This document shows positions 25,327 through 34,625 of a stretch of DNA of 43,599 bases, in pieces (position 1 is the first letter of the stretch; every line of letters begins with the position of its first letter). Source of the stretch: JACJXF01 sp964349045 (GTDB taxonomy: Bacteria; Bacteroidota; Bacteroidia; Bacteroidales; GCA-2748055). The stretch lies in contig CAYGFI010000019.1 of NCBI GenBank assembly GCA_964349045.1, positions 1 to 43,599 on the forward strand. Reading direction: 5' to 3'. A model generated the notes under the pieces. That model did not search any database, was not told the origin of the DNA, and worked only from the letters and a program-made list of their open reading frames with translations. The position numbers and the translations under genes are program-made.

Positions 25327-25390
25327 AATTTTTATCTGTTAGGGTATGATAATCAAGTTGTTATTTTTTATATCAGACTAAAGGTAATTA

Positions 25391-25430
25391 AAAAGAGGTC
25401 GTCTCTCCAATTTGAGACGGCCTCCTTTTT
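25391..25430 (-). terminator. Hairpin terminator after lamin-tail gene A
   Basis: Arms AAAAGAGGTCGTCTC (25391-25405) and GAGACGGCCTCCTTTTT (25414-25430) form a long stem with an 8-base loop (TCCAATTT), T-rich on both strands. It lies about 85 bp past the stop of the gene ending at 25516 and before the GH29 operon. The arms are nearly the same as at 17930. Confidence 0.8.
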
Positions 25431-25515
25431 ATTTCATTCCAGGTTGGATTGATGTTTAAAAGCCAACCTTACTGAAGATAATTTATTGTTTACGCAATCA
25501 TGAAATTAACTTCAA

Positions 25516-28500
25516 CTATTGCTTAACAATTTTTCTGGTTATTGAATTATCTCCTTTGCTAATGGTTACAAAATATAAACCGGATGGCAATCCTTCTGTA
25601 CTAACTCTTATGTCGGATGAAGATTCGGTTTTAATTAAAACCACTTTTCCTAAAGCATTAGTCATTTTTATTGTTACACCAGCATGATATTGACCCAGGT
25701 TTATATGGTATTCTGAAACCACCGGGTTCGGATAAATATTAACCGAACCTGCCTGAAAATCTGCAATACCCGTGGGTACATTGATTTCAACCATATAGGT
25801 AGATGTTTCACCATTTTCAGCGGTTACCACTATACTCACATTATTAGTGCCAACTGAAAGCGAAATCACTCCGTCGCCAATCACTGAGGCTAAATCATCG
25901 CCCCTGGTAGCTGTGAGGGTAACACTGGTGGTACCTACAGGTAAATCGAGGGTATAACTCAAAACCATCGGATCAAATGACGGACTCAATGCACCGGCTG
26001 AACTGGTTAATGCACTCAGACTTGAATTATTACTCATAATGTAATCACCATAAGCATTTAAAGTATAAGTTACAGAACTGGTTGAGTTGGATACAATAAT
26101 CTCATCATCGATAATTACATAATCAAAATCATTTTTCTCATAACCAAATTTGTCTTTAATTATGATCGATGCACCAGGAGAGAGTTTAAGTTTAGACAAG
26201 AATGAAGCTACGCTACCACCTTCAAAGCGGTCTATAATCCTTCTGTCCTGATTTATATCATAAATCCAGGATGTAATAAAAGGATCTCCTTCGTCTACCA
26301 CTAAACTGTAAAGAACCATGGTTTTCCCATCCTCAGCAATTACTTCAAAATTAGTTGCATTATCTGCAGGTGTTTTAATAGTAACAGTAGTATTTGGAAG
26401 CCATACTTCTGCAGCAACCTGGTTATTGTTATCATCAATAATGCTAAACTGTGAAGCTGTAGCAGGTACGGTAACATTTTCCAGAACTTCCTTTAAGGTT
26501 GTCAGGTAAGGGATCCCACTTATGGTTCCCACACTTCCAGCAACGGTAATTGTATATACGGATGAAGTCAATAATGCATCATTACTTAAAGATCCCAATG
26601 CAAGTACATATGCAGATTTGTTTTTCCCGTCGGCAGAGGTAACTTTCAGGATATCGCCAGCCTTAAGGGTTACTTCTGCACCCAGAACATTACCCGTTGT
26701 GCCGGAAACCACGCTAAGGATTTGATTTACGTTTTCCTTGATAATATTGGCCACAAAGGTTCCGGTAGCTGTATTCGAAGGTACACCTTCAATGGTTTCA
26801 GTCATACTGTATCCTTTTGAAACAATATAAACATGCGAGTTTACCGTTGAACTAAAATCGGTTGAAAAAACAAAATCATGTCCACCGGGGAACGGTCCCT
26901 GCTCATTATATGGATCCGGAACATCATATCCTGCTTTAACATTCCATTCACTTTCTGCCGGAGTACTTCCGAAGGAACCAAAATTATTAATATTCCCTTT
27001 GTATATTTCCGGTTTCCGGTAAACACTGGTTGGAATTCCTATTGCGAGAAGTGTACCCTGAGGCATCTGGTTGTTCGCCACACCGATAGCTCCCATAAGA
27101 TCAATTAATTGATAATCTGTTACTTTATCTGCAGATTTTGTTCCATTAAATATGGAATCGTTGATAATTTTCCAGATACTATAATTAATATTCAGGTTAC
27201 AAGTCATTCCGAGATTATAGCCATCATTATAACCATTATAAATTTTCCAGGAACTGTACCTGTTATCTCCGCTAAACCAATCAATCCATTGCGCATTCCT
27301 GCCAAAAAAATCTAAAGTATCAAAACTATCTCCATTGCGGTAGGCTGATAAACCGCCATTTACTCTGTATCCGTCACTCGCGGTAGAAATAGTATAGACA
27401 TCTCCAGGTTCCAATATGGGTGTAAAGATGGTGTGACCGAATCCCTGGTTATCATTACTGGCCTGTTCAAAAAAGATTCCGCTACCGGATCTTGTCCGGT
27501 CAATCTTGTAACCAAGCCGTACTTTATCTATAAAAGTAGTATCGGCTATAATAGCTTCAGCTGTTTGGGTTGTATGCCTTGTAATGAGGTAATCACTCAG
27601 ATCAATAGGTACATTCCCCACGTTTGTTATTTCATAGTCAGATGCATGTCCAGCATTACGTGGTTGCCTGATCTCTGAAATGATAGGATCTAACTTATTT
27701 GGCTGATACTCATCTCCAACAATAAATACAATAGAGTATGTTATCTGGTATTGAGAATTTTCAGGATAAACATGTATTTTTGCTGTCCTCTCTGCCTGAT
27801 TTCCCCTTAGGTTTACGGGCCTGTCGATAACAACCCTTGCACTCTGGCTTTCGGGAAATGCTGTTATTGCAGGGAAAGATTTTGCATCGGAAGGCAGATT
27901 AACCTGGTAAACATTTCTCCTGAGATTAAACCCTTCAATAAGTTCATTGTCAAGCATAAGAGATCTCAGAAAGACGTAGTTGTTAAGTGATTTAGGCTCC
28001 ACATTAACAAAATAGTCATGTGTGGAACCATCCGCAGCTTTTACCACAAATTTATCACCTGTTTCCACATGTGCTCTTGGTATTCCATCGTAAGTAACAA
28101 ATGTAACAGTTGCATTGGGAGCTATTTCTGTAAAAAATAAAATACTATCCGACCTTGTTCCAAAACCTACCAGGCCGGTTATAGATCCAGGAACCCGCCC
28201 TATGGTATCACCAATACCCGCGCCTAAGGAAGTAATGCGGTATCTTGTTTCCAACTGAAAGCGATAAGATCTAGTATAATCGGGGTAGGTATTAACGTTT
28301 TGCCGGCGATATTTATGAACCCTGGGAAACATCATATTCATGTCTGATGTCGGCGGCGACACGGATATAGAATATTTCTTCGATTGAATGTCGTTGCCGC
28401 AAAGGAATACCTCGAGGGTATCCTTATTTTGAGCAAGGTTACTCTCAAGCGTATCAGGTCCCCATATTACCTGCCAGGCCTGATTTGGTCCAAAATCAAT

Positions 28501-29367
28501 AATTTTATAAATCCCGTCACGCAAGGTCTCCCATGGCAGCGACACTGAATTAGCGCTAATAGTTACCGCGGGGAGGGAAGAAGAGATATCAAAAGTAAAA
28601 TTGCTGCCATGACTACCTGCAGTACCTAATAATTTTAATACCCGCCTGGGATCCCATTCAATACTCAGCCATTCTGAATCTTCCGGACCCGTACCCTGAG
28701 TTGCCGGAAAATAACCATTATTACCCTGAGTTACATTGGCTTTCCGAATGATTGTGCGATTCAGTGCAGCGTGAGCAACGCCACCGATATCATATACACT
28801 CCTGACACCACCAAATGTTGATGAGGTACCAAAAGCATCGAGGATCTCATCACTACCTGCCGTGGTATTAACCAGTCCATCTCCATTCGCGTCCCATGAG
28901 ATAAACCAGGCATCATCACCTCCATAACCTCTCAATGGATGAGTAAGATTTTCCTGAACAAAAGGCATGATAATGTCTGCATTATCGAAATAAAATGCAG
29001 GGGTTGCCACAACCGTATCCTTTCTTTCCCCTACAGTCTGGACAATGAAATTATTGGGTACAATTAAACAAGCCTGTCCGGGAGCCAATACATCACCAGG
29101 CACCCTTTTTGTCATAGTTGGATCATTCAAAAAGATTGAATTTCCAACAGTGGCAATTCCAGAGTAATAAGCCTGATTATTCCATCTGCAGGTAAGAAAA
29201 ACCTGGGAAAGGTCTGCATCGGTAGTTCCGATATTCGTTATTTCAAGATAAACGTATCTTGGAGACAGCCCATGATAACATTCTGAAATAATGAGATTTG
29301 GCGCCTGAGCGCTCACCAGGAGGCTCATAAAAATCATTGAAATTAATGTTGTAAACAGTTTTTTCAT
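25516..29367 (-). CDS. Large lamin-tail domain protein with T9SS sorting tail (copy A)
   Basis: 1283 residues, collinear paralogue of the protein at 18060 along its whole length. Signal peptide MKKLFTTLISMIFMSLLVSAQ; first lamin-tail domain (APNLIISECYHGLSPRYVYLE; DDAWFISWDANGDGLVN; IIRKANVTQGN); second lamin-tail domain near 565 (LDPIISEIRQPRNAGHASD); ADGK repeats (LKVTSADGKNKSAYVLALG; FEVIAEDGKTMVLYSLVVDEG); cadherin-like domain (LSALTSSAGALSPSFDPMVL); and T9SS tail (NIYPNPVVSEYHIN, GLPSGLYFVTISKG, RKIVKQ). The tail is about 80% identical to copy B by eye. Divergence is greatest in the second lamin-tail loop (an insert around GGLSAYRNGDSFDTLDFFG). It lies 210 bp after the SusD gene and has its own 10-mer motif upstream, so it may be transcribed separately from the uptake operon. 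Function unknown; surface scaffold or adhesin inferred. Confidence 0.85.
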   Translation of the reverse strand: MKKLFTTLISMIFMSLLVSAQAPNLIISECYHGLSPRYVYLEITNIGTTDADLSQVFLTCRWNNQAYYSGIATVGNSIFLNDPTMTKRVPGDVLAPGQACLIVPNNFIVQTVGERKDTVVATPAFYFDNADIIMPFVQENLTHPLRGYGGDDAWFISWDANGDGLVNTTAGSDEILDAFGTSSTFGGVRSVYDIGGVAHAALNRTIIRKANVTQGNNGYFPATQGTGPEDSEWLSIEWDPRRVLKLLGTAGSHGSNFTFDISSSLPAVTISANSVSLPWETLRDGIYKIIDFGPNQAWQVIWGPDTLESNLAQNKDTLEVFLCGNDIQSKKYSISVSPPTSDMNMMFPRVHKYRRQNVNTYPDYTRSYRFQLETRYRITSLGAGIGDTIGRVPGSITGLVGFGTRSDSILFFTEIAPNATVTFVTYDGIPRAHVETGDKFVVKAADGSTHDYFVNVEPKSLNNYVFLRSLMLDNELIEGFNLRRNVYQVNLPSDAKSFPAITAFPESQSARVVIDRPVNLRGNQAERTAKIHVYPENSQYQITYSIVFIVGDEYQPNKLDPIISEIRQPRNAGHASDYEITNVGNVPIDLSDYLITRHTTQTAEAIIADTTFIDKVRLGYKIDRTRSGSGIFFEQASNDNQGFGHTIFTPILEPGDVYTISTASDGYRVNGGLSAYRNGDSFDTLDFFGRNAQWIDWFSGDNRYSSWKIYNGYNDGYNLGMTCNLNINYSIWKIINDSIFNGTKSADKVTDYQLIDLMGAIGVANNQMPQGTLLAIGIPTSVYRKPEIYKGNINNFGSFGSTPAESEWNVKAGYDVPDPYNEQGPFPGGHDFVFSTDFSSTVNSHVYIVSKGYSMTETIEGVPSNTATGTFVANIIKENVNQILSVVSGTTGNVLGAEVTLKAGDILKVTSADGKNKSAYVLALGSLSNDALLTSSVYTITVAGSVGTISGIPYLTTLKEVLENVTVPATASQFSIIDDNNNQVAAEVWLPNTTVTIKTPADNATNFEVIAEDGKTMVLYSLVVDEGDPFITSWIYDINQDRRIIDRFEGGSVASFLSKLKLSPGASIIIKDKFGYEKNDFDYVIIDDEIIVSNSTSSVTYTLNAYGDYIMSNNSSLSALTSSAGALSPSFDPMVLSYTLDLPVGTTSVTLTATRGDDLASVIGDGVISLSVGTNNVSIVVTAENGETSTYMVEINVPTGIADFQAGSVNIYPNPVVSEYHINLGQYHAGVTIKMTNALGKVVLIKTESSSDIRVSTEGLPSGLYFVTISKGDNSITRKIVKQ

Positions 29368-29548
29368 AGCGTTGAGATTTAATTATTAGTTAATAATTTA
29401 AAATGAAAACAAATCAAAAAATTTAATTGACAAATTTTTTAATTAATATCTTAAATAACCCGTATAGATTTACCTTTTATAATTAATTTAAAAGTTTATT
29501 AATCCCATTCATATACTATTTATTTATTAAATGAGGATTAGAAAAATG

Positions 29549-29558
29549 ATTTGTACTG
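29549..29558 (-). promoter_or_regulatory. ATTTGTACTG motif upstream of lamin-tail gene A
   Basis: Plus strand ATTTGTACTG, 182 bp before the start at 29367 and just past the SusD stop at 29578. It is the third exact copy in the window. The rest of the 29368-29577 gap is very AT-rich, with no clear hairpin. Confidence 0.3.
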
Positions 29559-29577
29559 TTAAATATTCAAAAAAAGA

Positions 29578-31440
29578 TTATTTATCTGGTAATTTAACAT
29601 ACCAGTTATTTTCATCCATCAGTAAGGTCCTGATATTATCAGCAGCCGGGCCTTTAAATTTTGCCGCGATCTTATTTGCCAGGAAAGCGGGATTTCCGGT
29701 TCTTTTTGCCACCCTCATCAGATCATAGAACCGTTCTCCCTCAAAACCCAGTTCCCTGGCTCTTTCATCCAGAATTAATTCAACAGCGTATTTTTGTTTT
29801 TCAAGGAATTTATTAGTCAGGTCAATATAACCTGCCACTTCATTTGTAGAAGGATTATATAAGTAATTAATATTACCAACTTTTAATTGTTCGTCAACAT
29901 TACTAAATCCAACCCTTCCCCTCACACCTAATTGTTTACTATTATTAGCATAATCTCCTGAATTAACTATCGTTAATCCTTTCGAAATTTCAGGATAGAC
30001 GGTATTATTATCATGCAAAAATTCCCACATTGCATATATTTCAGCTGCATAAAGATGCATTCCCGCTGCCCTGTATATCGGTATATAGGCATCCCAGTCA
30101 TCATTACTCTTATTGATAGAAAATTTGTAAACAACTGTATCAACACCAGCCATCATTAATTGAGCCTCCCTGTCCCTTTTTTTCATTTTAAGTTCCAGCA
30201 TCTGTTCGACAACTTCCCGAAGCATGGGTTCACCTCCTTTATAATACAGATATGAAACACCATAACCACGGTAAAAGTCCCCCGGAGTTCCAATCACAGA
30301 AGTAAATGTTTTTGAAGGATCGGTTGTATTTTCCAATATTTTAAACCCGTCGAACGAACTTTCCCAATATCGAATTGCCAGTGGTGTTGGTTTCAACATA
30401 TACTGATTTCCACCCAGGTTAGAAAAATAGTATTGAAGATTGTTTTGCTGGCGATAGTTCCTGTTGTACCAAACCGAGAATATATGCTCGTAGTTATCGA
30501 TTCCGGTAAAAATACTTTTCCAGTTGTTATTGGAGAACTTATTATCCAATCCATATTTTATATTGGTTGTGCTGGATTCATAATTAAACAAAAAGAAGCT
30601 AAAATGATCCATTGCCTTTGAGTAATCTCCTCTGAACAAATACATCTGGCCGAGGAGGGCATGGTAGGAAGGATTACTCCAGGTAGTAACCGCCCAGGTA
30701 AGATCATTATTGTCAATATTATATTGAATTCCAACCGCTTTAATATTGTTTTCCAGAACTACTGAAAATGAATCAATTATGGCATCCATATCCAGGTAAA
30801 TCTTAGTTAAGACAACAGGGACTTTCCTTAAGGTATCATTGTAATAGCCTTTTAAATCAAATATTATTTTCTCAGCAGCAATAATTGTTTTTCCGGTATT
30901 GATATAATCTTCAATGTCATCCATAGATTGGAGGTTTGGATATATATAAGGCACTTCACCATAAATTCTGGCTGCATTGAAATACGCCCATGCGCGCATG
31001 CATTGGACTTCGCCAAATAATTTGTCATAATTATCAATTAAAGCTCCAGGCACCAGAACTGAAGGTTTTTTCAGTACAATTTTGTTTATCAGATTATTGC
31101 AGTTAACAATCAATTTATAAAAGTTCTCCGGAGAAGCATATTTATTTTCCGGCGAAATATTAAAATTATTTACCTCAGTTAAATCCCTGTCGGCGTTATT
31201 TGTAATTTCGAGGAGGTCGCCCCGAACTTCACCAAGAATATAAATCTGTTCTGCCAGGTCCTGCTGAATAGCATACAGGCCAAGTCCTGCCGTCCTGAAG
31301 TCGTTAAATTCCTTAAAGATGTCTTTATCATCAAGAACAATACCCAGGTCCGGATCAAAAAAATCTTTACATGAATTCAAAGGCAGGATCAATACCAGTG
31401 CCCAGAGCAGATAAATTTTAGTTTTCATATTCATAATCAT
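29578..31440 (-). CDS. SusD/RagB-like surface glycan-binding lipoprotein (pair 2)
   Basis: 620 residues, longer than the usual 500-550. The lipoprotein signal ends LILPLNSC (Cys24) followed by KDFFDPD, acidic as in surface-exported lipoproteins of Bacteroidota. Met3 and Met5 are alternative starts. SusD landmarks: FRTAGLGLYAIQQDLAEQIY, LGEVRGDLLEITNN, NFYKLIVNCNNLI, CMRAWAYFNAARIYGEVPYI, SYHALLGQMYLFRGDYSKAM, and the C-terminal signature LILDERARELGFEGERFYDL. It would cap the TonB-dependent transporter encoded 15 bp upstream and bind glycan for import. The ligand cannot be read from the sequence. An insert of basic residues (LELKMKKRDREAQ) before the C-terminal TPR-like part is unusual. Confidence 0.92.
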   Translation of the reverse strand: MIMNMKTKIYLLWALVLILPLNSCKDFFDPDLGIVLDDKDIFKEFNDFRTAGLGLYAIQQDLAEQIYILGEVRGDLLEITNNADRDLTEVNNFNISPENKYASPENFYKLIVNCNNLINKIVLKKPSVLVPGALIDNYDKLFGEVQCMRAWAYFNAARIYGEVPYIYPNLQSMDDIEDYINTGKTIIAAEKIIFDLKGYYNDTLRKVPVVLTKIYLDMDAIIDSFSVVLENNIKAVGIQYNIDNNDLTWAVTTWSNPSYHALLGQMYLFRGDYSKAMDHFSFFLFNYESSTTNIKYGLDNKFSNNNWKSIFTGIDNYEHIFSVWYNRNYRQQNNLQYYFSNLGGNQYMLKPTPLAIRYWESSFDGFKILENTTDPSKTFTSVIGTPGDFYRGYGVSYLYYKGGEPMLREVVEQMLELKMKKRDREAQLMMAGVDTVVYKFSINKSNDDWDAYIPIYRAAGMHLYAAEIYAMWEFLHDNNTVYPEISKGLTIVNSGDYANNSKQLGVRGRVGFSNVDEQLKVGNINYLYNPSTNEVAGYIDLTNKFLEKQKYAVELILDERARELGFEGERFYDLMRVAKRTGNPAFLANKIAAKFKGPAADNIRTLLMDENNWYVKLPDK

Positions 31441-31455
31441 ATCAACTATTTTCTG

Positions 31456-34400
31456 TTATAATCCAAACTTCACTCCAATGACAAAACTTTTAAACATGGG
31501 AGATTGAGCATAATCAACACCCTGTTGAAAAGAGGAAGAAGAATAACTGACCTCAGGATCGTAACCCAGGTACCTGCTGAATGTAAAAAGATTATTTACA
31601 GAAATATAAAAATTAGCATCCCTGATCGTCCAGATTCCCTCAGGAATGGTATAGGATAAAATAATATTTTTAAGTCTTACATAAGAACCATCTTCAATCC
31701 ATCGGTCCGAGAAAGCGGAATTACCCACCGGGTCATTATACAATGCCCTGGGCATTGTGGTTTCCTGTCCTTCGTAATTCCACCGGTTGAGGACTGATGT
31801 GGTCTGATTTGACAGGTCATTCATTTTCTCTGTTTGATATCGTGTATAATTGAATACATCATTCCCAATGACAAACTGGACCATGTTATATAAAGTAAAC
31901 CGACCGTATTTTATTCTCAGGCTGATGCCTCCATAATAGTCGGGAAATGGATTGCCAATAATGGTTTTATCGTATTCATTTATAACCGTGTCGGGTTTAC
32001 CATCGGGTCCGCTCAGATCAAGGAAGCGAATATCACCGGCTTTAAAAGGAACCTTTCCCTGGTTTGTTAATCCTGCATCAGATGCTTCCTTTGAAGTTGC
32101 AAAAACACCGTTTGTTTTAAAACCATAAAAGCTGTAAATGGTCTGTCCCGTCTGAGAAATGACTTCCCCGGCTTCAATTGAGGTAATCTGACTCTCTCCG
32201 GAAATGGAAGACAGAGTATTGTTTAAATTAGCAAAGTTTAACCCTATATCGATTTTGAATTTTTCCGATTCTATCAGTCTCCCATTTAACACAAGCTCAA
32301 TTCCCGAATTTTTTACGCTTGCTCCGTTTACCAGCTGATATTTATATCCCATATATTCCGGCTGCTTTTCATAATTTACCAGATCTTTAGAGAGGTAGCT
32401 GAAATAATTCAGATTCATATTGATCCTTTCGCCAAATACAGTAAAATCAAGCCCTGCATCAAACATCTCACTGGTTTCATAAGTAAGACTGGTATTGGGT
32501 CTGGAACCCAGAATAATACCTGTTGTTTCGCGAAAATACAGCTCCCTGTAATAAACCCTTGCCTTATAATTTCCTATATTATCATTCCCACAAAAGCCAT
32601 AATTAGCCCTGAGCTTAAGATCGCTGAGCCAGAATATATTTTTCAGGAAATTCTCATTTGAAATTCTCCATGCTGCGGAAAATGAAGGGAATAATCCAAA
32701 TGGAGTGTCAAAAAGTCTGATGCCTGATTTTGCATCCTTCCCGGTTCGGGAAGAACCATCCATCGCATAATGAGCCCCCAGGAAGTATTTATCTTTTAAG
32801 GAATAATTCATTCCTCCATAGAACACCAGCGAATTCCAATTACCCACATCACCAGAAATTTCAGCCAATGTGGTTTCCCCAAACCTTAATGACCTGTATA
32901 CATCGGAAGGGGTGTTTCTTGCAATTCCCAGATCCTGTTCGAATTTATTTGTATTAATCCTGAATCCTAAAAAGCCGGTCAAAGAATGAACCCTTAAGAA
33001 GGTTTTATCATAAGCCAATCTGTTATCATTGTATAAAGATTTCAGGTAGTTAGCCTGCCGGTTAGAAACATTATACGCAAGCCCGTTATTATATTCAACC
33101 ATACCTGTAGATGGAAGAAAGACCCCTTCAATGGAGGAATTCAGGTTAAAGCCCAATACGGATTTCCATTTCAGATGATCAGAAATATCAGTATTAATGT
33201 TATAAGTACCCACAAAACGGTAGTTGTTATTATTTGCTATTACCCCATTAATTATAGCGACAGGATTACTGATTCCAAAATTATCCACTGCATCCAGGTA
33301 AGACAACTCATTTCCATCTTTGTCAAACTGATAAGGATACATAACCGGGCTTTTTTTCAGGCTTGCAAGAACAGGATTGGAATATTCAACAGGGCCTGAT
33401 TCCATCAGGTTAGAGCTTCCGTAAACCAGGTTATTATTTGCGTACAATTGCATCCACTTGAAAATATTGAATGTACCTACAAATCGTAAGCTTATCCTGG
33501 AATAATCTGTTGCCTTTATTATTCCATCGTTTTTAGAAAATCCAAATGACAAACCGTATTTGGCAATTTCATCTCCTCCTTTCACGCTCATGTAAAAGTC
33601 TTTCATGGTTGAATTACGAAAAACTTCATTCTGCCAGTCAGTATTATGGTTGTAGCGGTAATAAGTACTGGAAAATTTATCATCAAATAAACCGGGGTAA
33701 GTATTCCTAAACGTTTCTTCATTACTATTTGATGTCATTAAAATTTCGTCTGCCAGGGTTCTGAATTGTTCATTATCCAAAACCGGAAGTACTGTTTGAG
33801 AAAGGTTAACCCCTGTTTTCAGAGAGACATCGATGGATGTTTTAGTTTCCGTAGGTTTAAGAGTTTGAATCCAGATTATTCCATTTGAAGCTTTGGAACC
33901 ATAGAGTGAGGTTAATGTGATATCCTTTATTACAGTTAATTCAACAATATCTTCATTAACAATACTTACGTAAGGGTTGTAGACGTAACCGGAAACATTT
34001 GATGGAAACAAACCGTGGTTTTCATAAGGCATACCGTCAACAATGATCAGAGGTTGGTTCCCAGCGTTCATAGATTTCATACCCCGCATATACGAATAGG
34101 TTCCATAACCGGCCATCCCTGAATGATTGGTCGTAAGCATTCCGGGAACTCTTCCCTGGAAATACTGATCAATTGTCTGATACGGAAGCTTATTGACATT
34201 ATCAAGGTTAAGTGAAAAATCAGCGCTGCTAAGATTTCTGCGAAGGTCCTCTTTTACTGGTTTTGTCACATTATCATATCCGGATCGCATATCCTTTGCA
34301 GCCAATTTTATTTTTATTGATTCACGGCCGTTTAAAAAGATTCTTTGGGATTTGTAGTTTCCTACGGGTCTGATCAATAACCAAACATTTTTATCCGGGA

Positions 34401-34617
34401 CTTCCAATGTGAAAGCACCCGTTTCATTGGTAATAACAGGATTGTCTGAAACTCCCTCTGCACTGATTGACACGTTACTGACGGGTTTATTATTAATTCC
34501 GGTAACAATACCTCTTACCTTATAAATATTCTGTGCATATCCTATGAAAGAATACTGTAAAATGCAGACTAAAAAAAACAATCTCATATATGTAAATAAA
34601 CGGTCCATTTCATTCAA
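31456..34617 (-). CDS. SusC/RagA-like TonB-dependent transporter (pair 2)
   Basis: 1053 residues. Signal peptide (LFFLVCILQYSFIGYAQ), then a carboxypeptidase-regulatory-like Ig domain (YKVRGIVTGINNKPVSNVSI, about 32-110), a plug domain (about 128-265), and an outer-membrane barrel ending in FVIGVKFGL. Plug landmarks are present but modified: YFQGRVPGMLTTNHSG, QPLIIVDGMPYENHG, then ELTVIKDITLTSLYGSKASN where most SusC proteins have IEVLKDAsAtAIYGsrgAN. The usual EELVVVGYG stretch before the plug is missing. It would import oligosaccharides together with the SusD protein encoded 15 bp downstream. The fasciclin gene ends 8 bp upstream, so translation of the three is probably coupled. Confidence 0.93.
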   Translation of the reverse strand: MNEMDRLFTYMRLFFLVCILQYSFIGYAQNIYKVRGIVTGINNKPVSNVSISAEGVSDNPVITNETGAFTLEVPDKNVWLLIRPVGNYKSQRIFLNGRESIKIKLAAKDMRSGYDNVTKPVKEDLRRNLSSADFSLNLDNVNKLPYQTIDQYFQGRVPGMLTTNHSGMAGYGTYSYMRGMKSMNAGNQPLIIVDGMPYENHGLFPSNVSGYVYNPYVSIVNEDIVELTVIKDITLTSLYGSKASNGIIWIQTLKPTETKTSIDVSLKTGVNLSQTVLPVLDNEQFRTLADEILMTSNSNEETFRNTYPGLFDDKFSSTYYRYNHNTDWQNEVFRNSTMKDFYMSVKGGDEIAKYGLSFGFSKNDGIIKATDYSRISLRFVGTFNIFKWMQLYANNNLVYGSSNLMESGPVEYSNPVLASLKKSPVMYPYQFDKDGNELSYLDAVDNFGISNPVAIINGVIANNNNYRFVGTYNINTDISDHLKWKSVLGFNLNSSIEGVFLPSTGMVEYNNGLAYNVSNRQANYLKSLYNDNRLAYDKTFLRVHSLTGFLGFRINTNKFEQDLGIARNTPSDVYRSLRFGETTLAEISGDVGNWNSLVFYGGMNYSLKDKYFLGAHYAMDGSSRTGKDAKSGIRLFDTPFGLFPSFSAAWRISNENFLKNIFWLSDLKLRANYGFCGNDNIGNYKARVYYRELYFRETTGIILGSRPNTSLTYETSEMFDAGLDFTVFGERINMNLNYFSYLSKDLVNYEKQPEYMGYKYQLVNGASVKNSGIELVLNGRLIESEKFKIDIGLNFANLNNTLSSISGESQITSIEAGEVISQTGQTIYSFYGFKTNGVFATSKEASDAGLTNQGKVPFKAGDIRFLDLSGPDGKPDTVINEYDKTIIGNPFPDYYGGISLRIKYGRFTLYNMVQFVIGNDVFNYTRYQTEKMNDLSNQTTSVLNRWNYEGQETTMPRALYNDPVGNSAFSDRWIEDGSYVRLKNIILSYTIPEGIWTIRDANFYISVNNLFTFSRYLGYDPEVSYSSSSFQQGVDYAQSPMFKSFVIGVKFGL

Positions 34618-34625
34618 ATTAGAAA

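Noticed and set aside
29368..29577. A hidden gene or RNA in the 210-bp gap after SusD
   Set aside because: Very AT-rich, no open frame with a start and coding character, no hairpin worth reporting; only the 10-mer at 29549 stands out.
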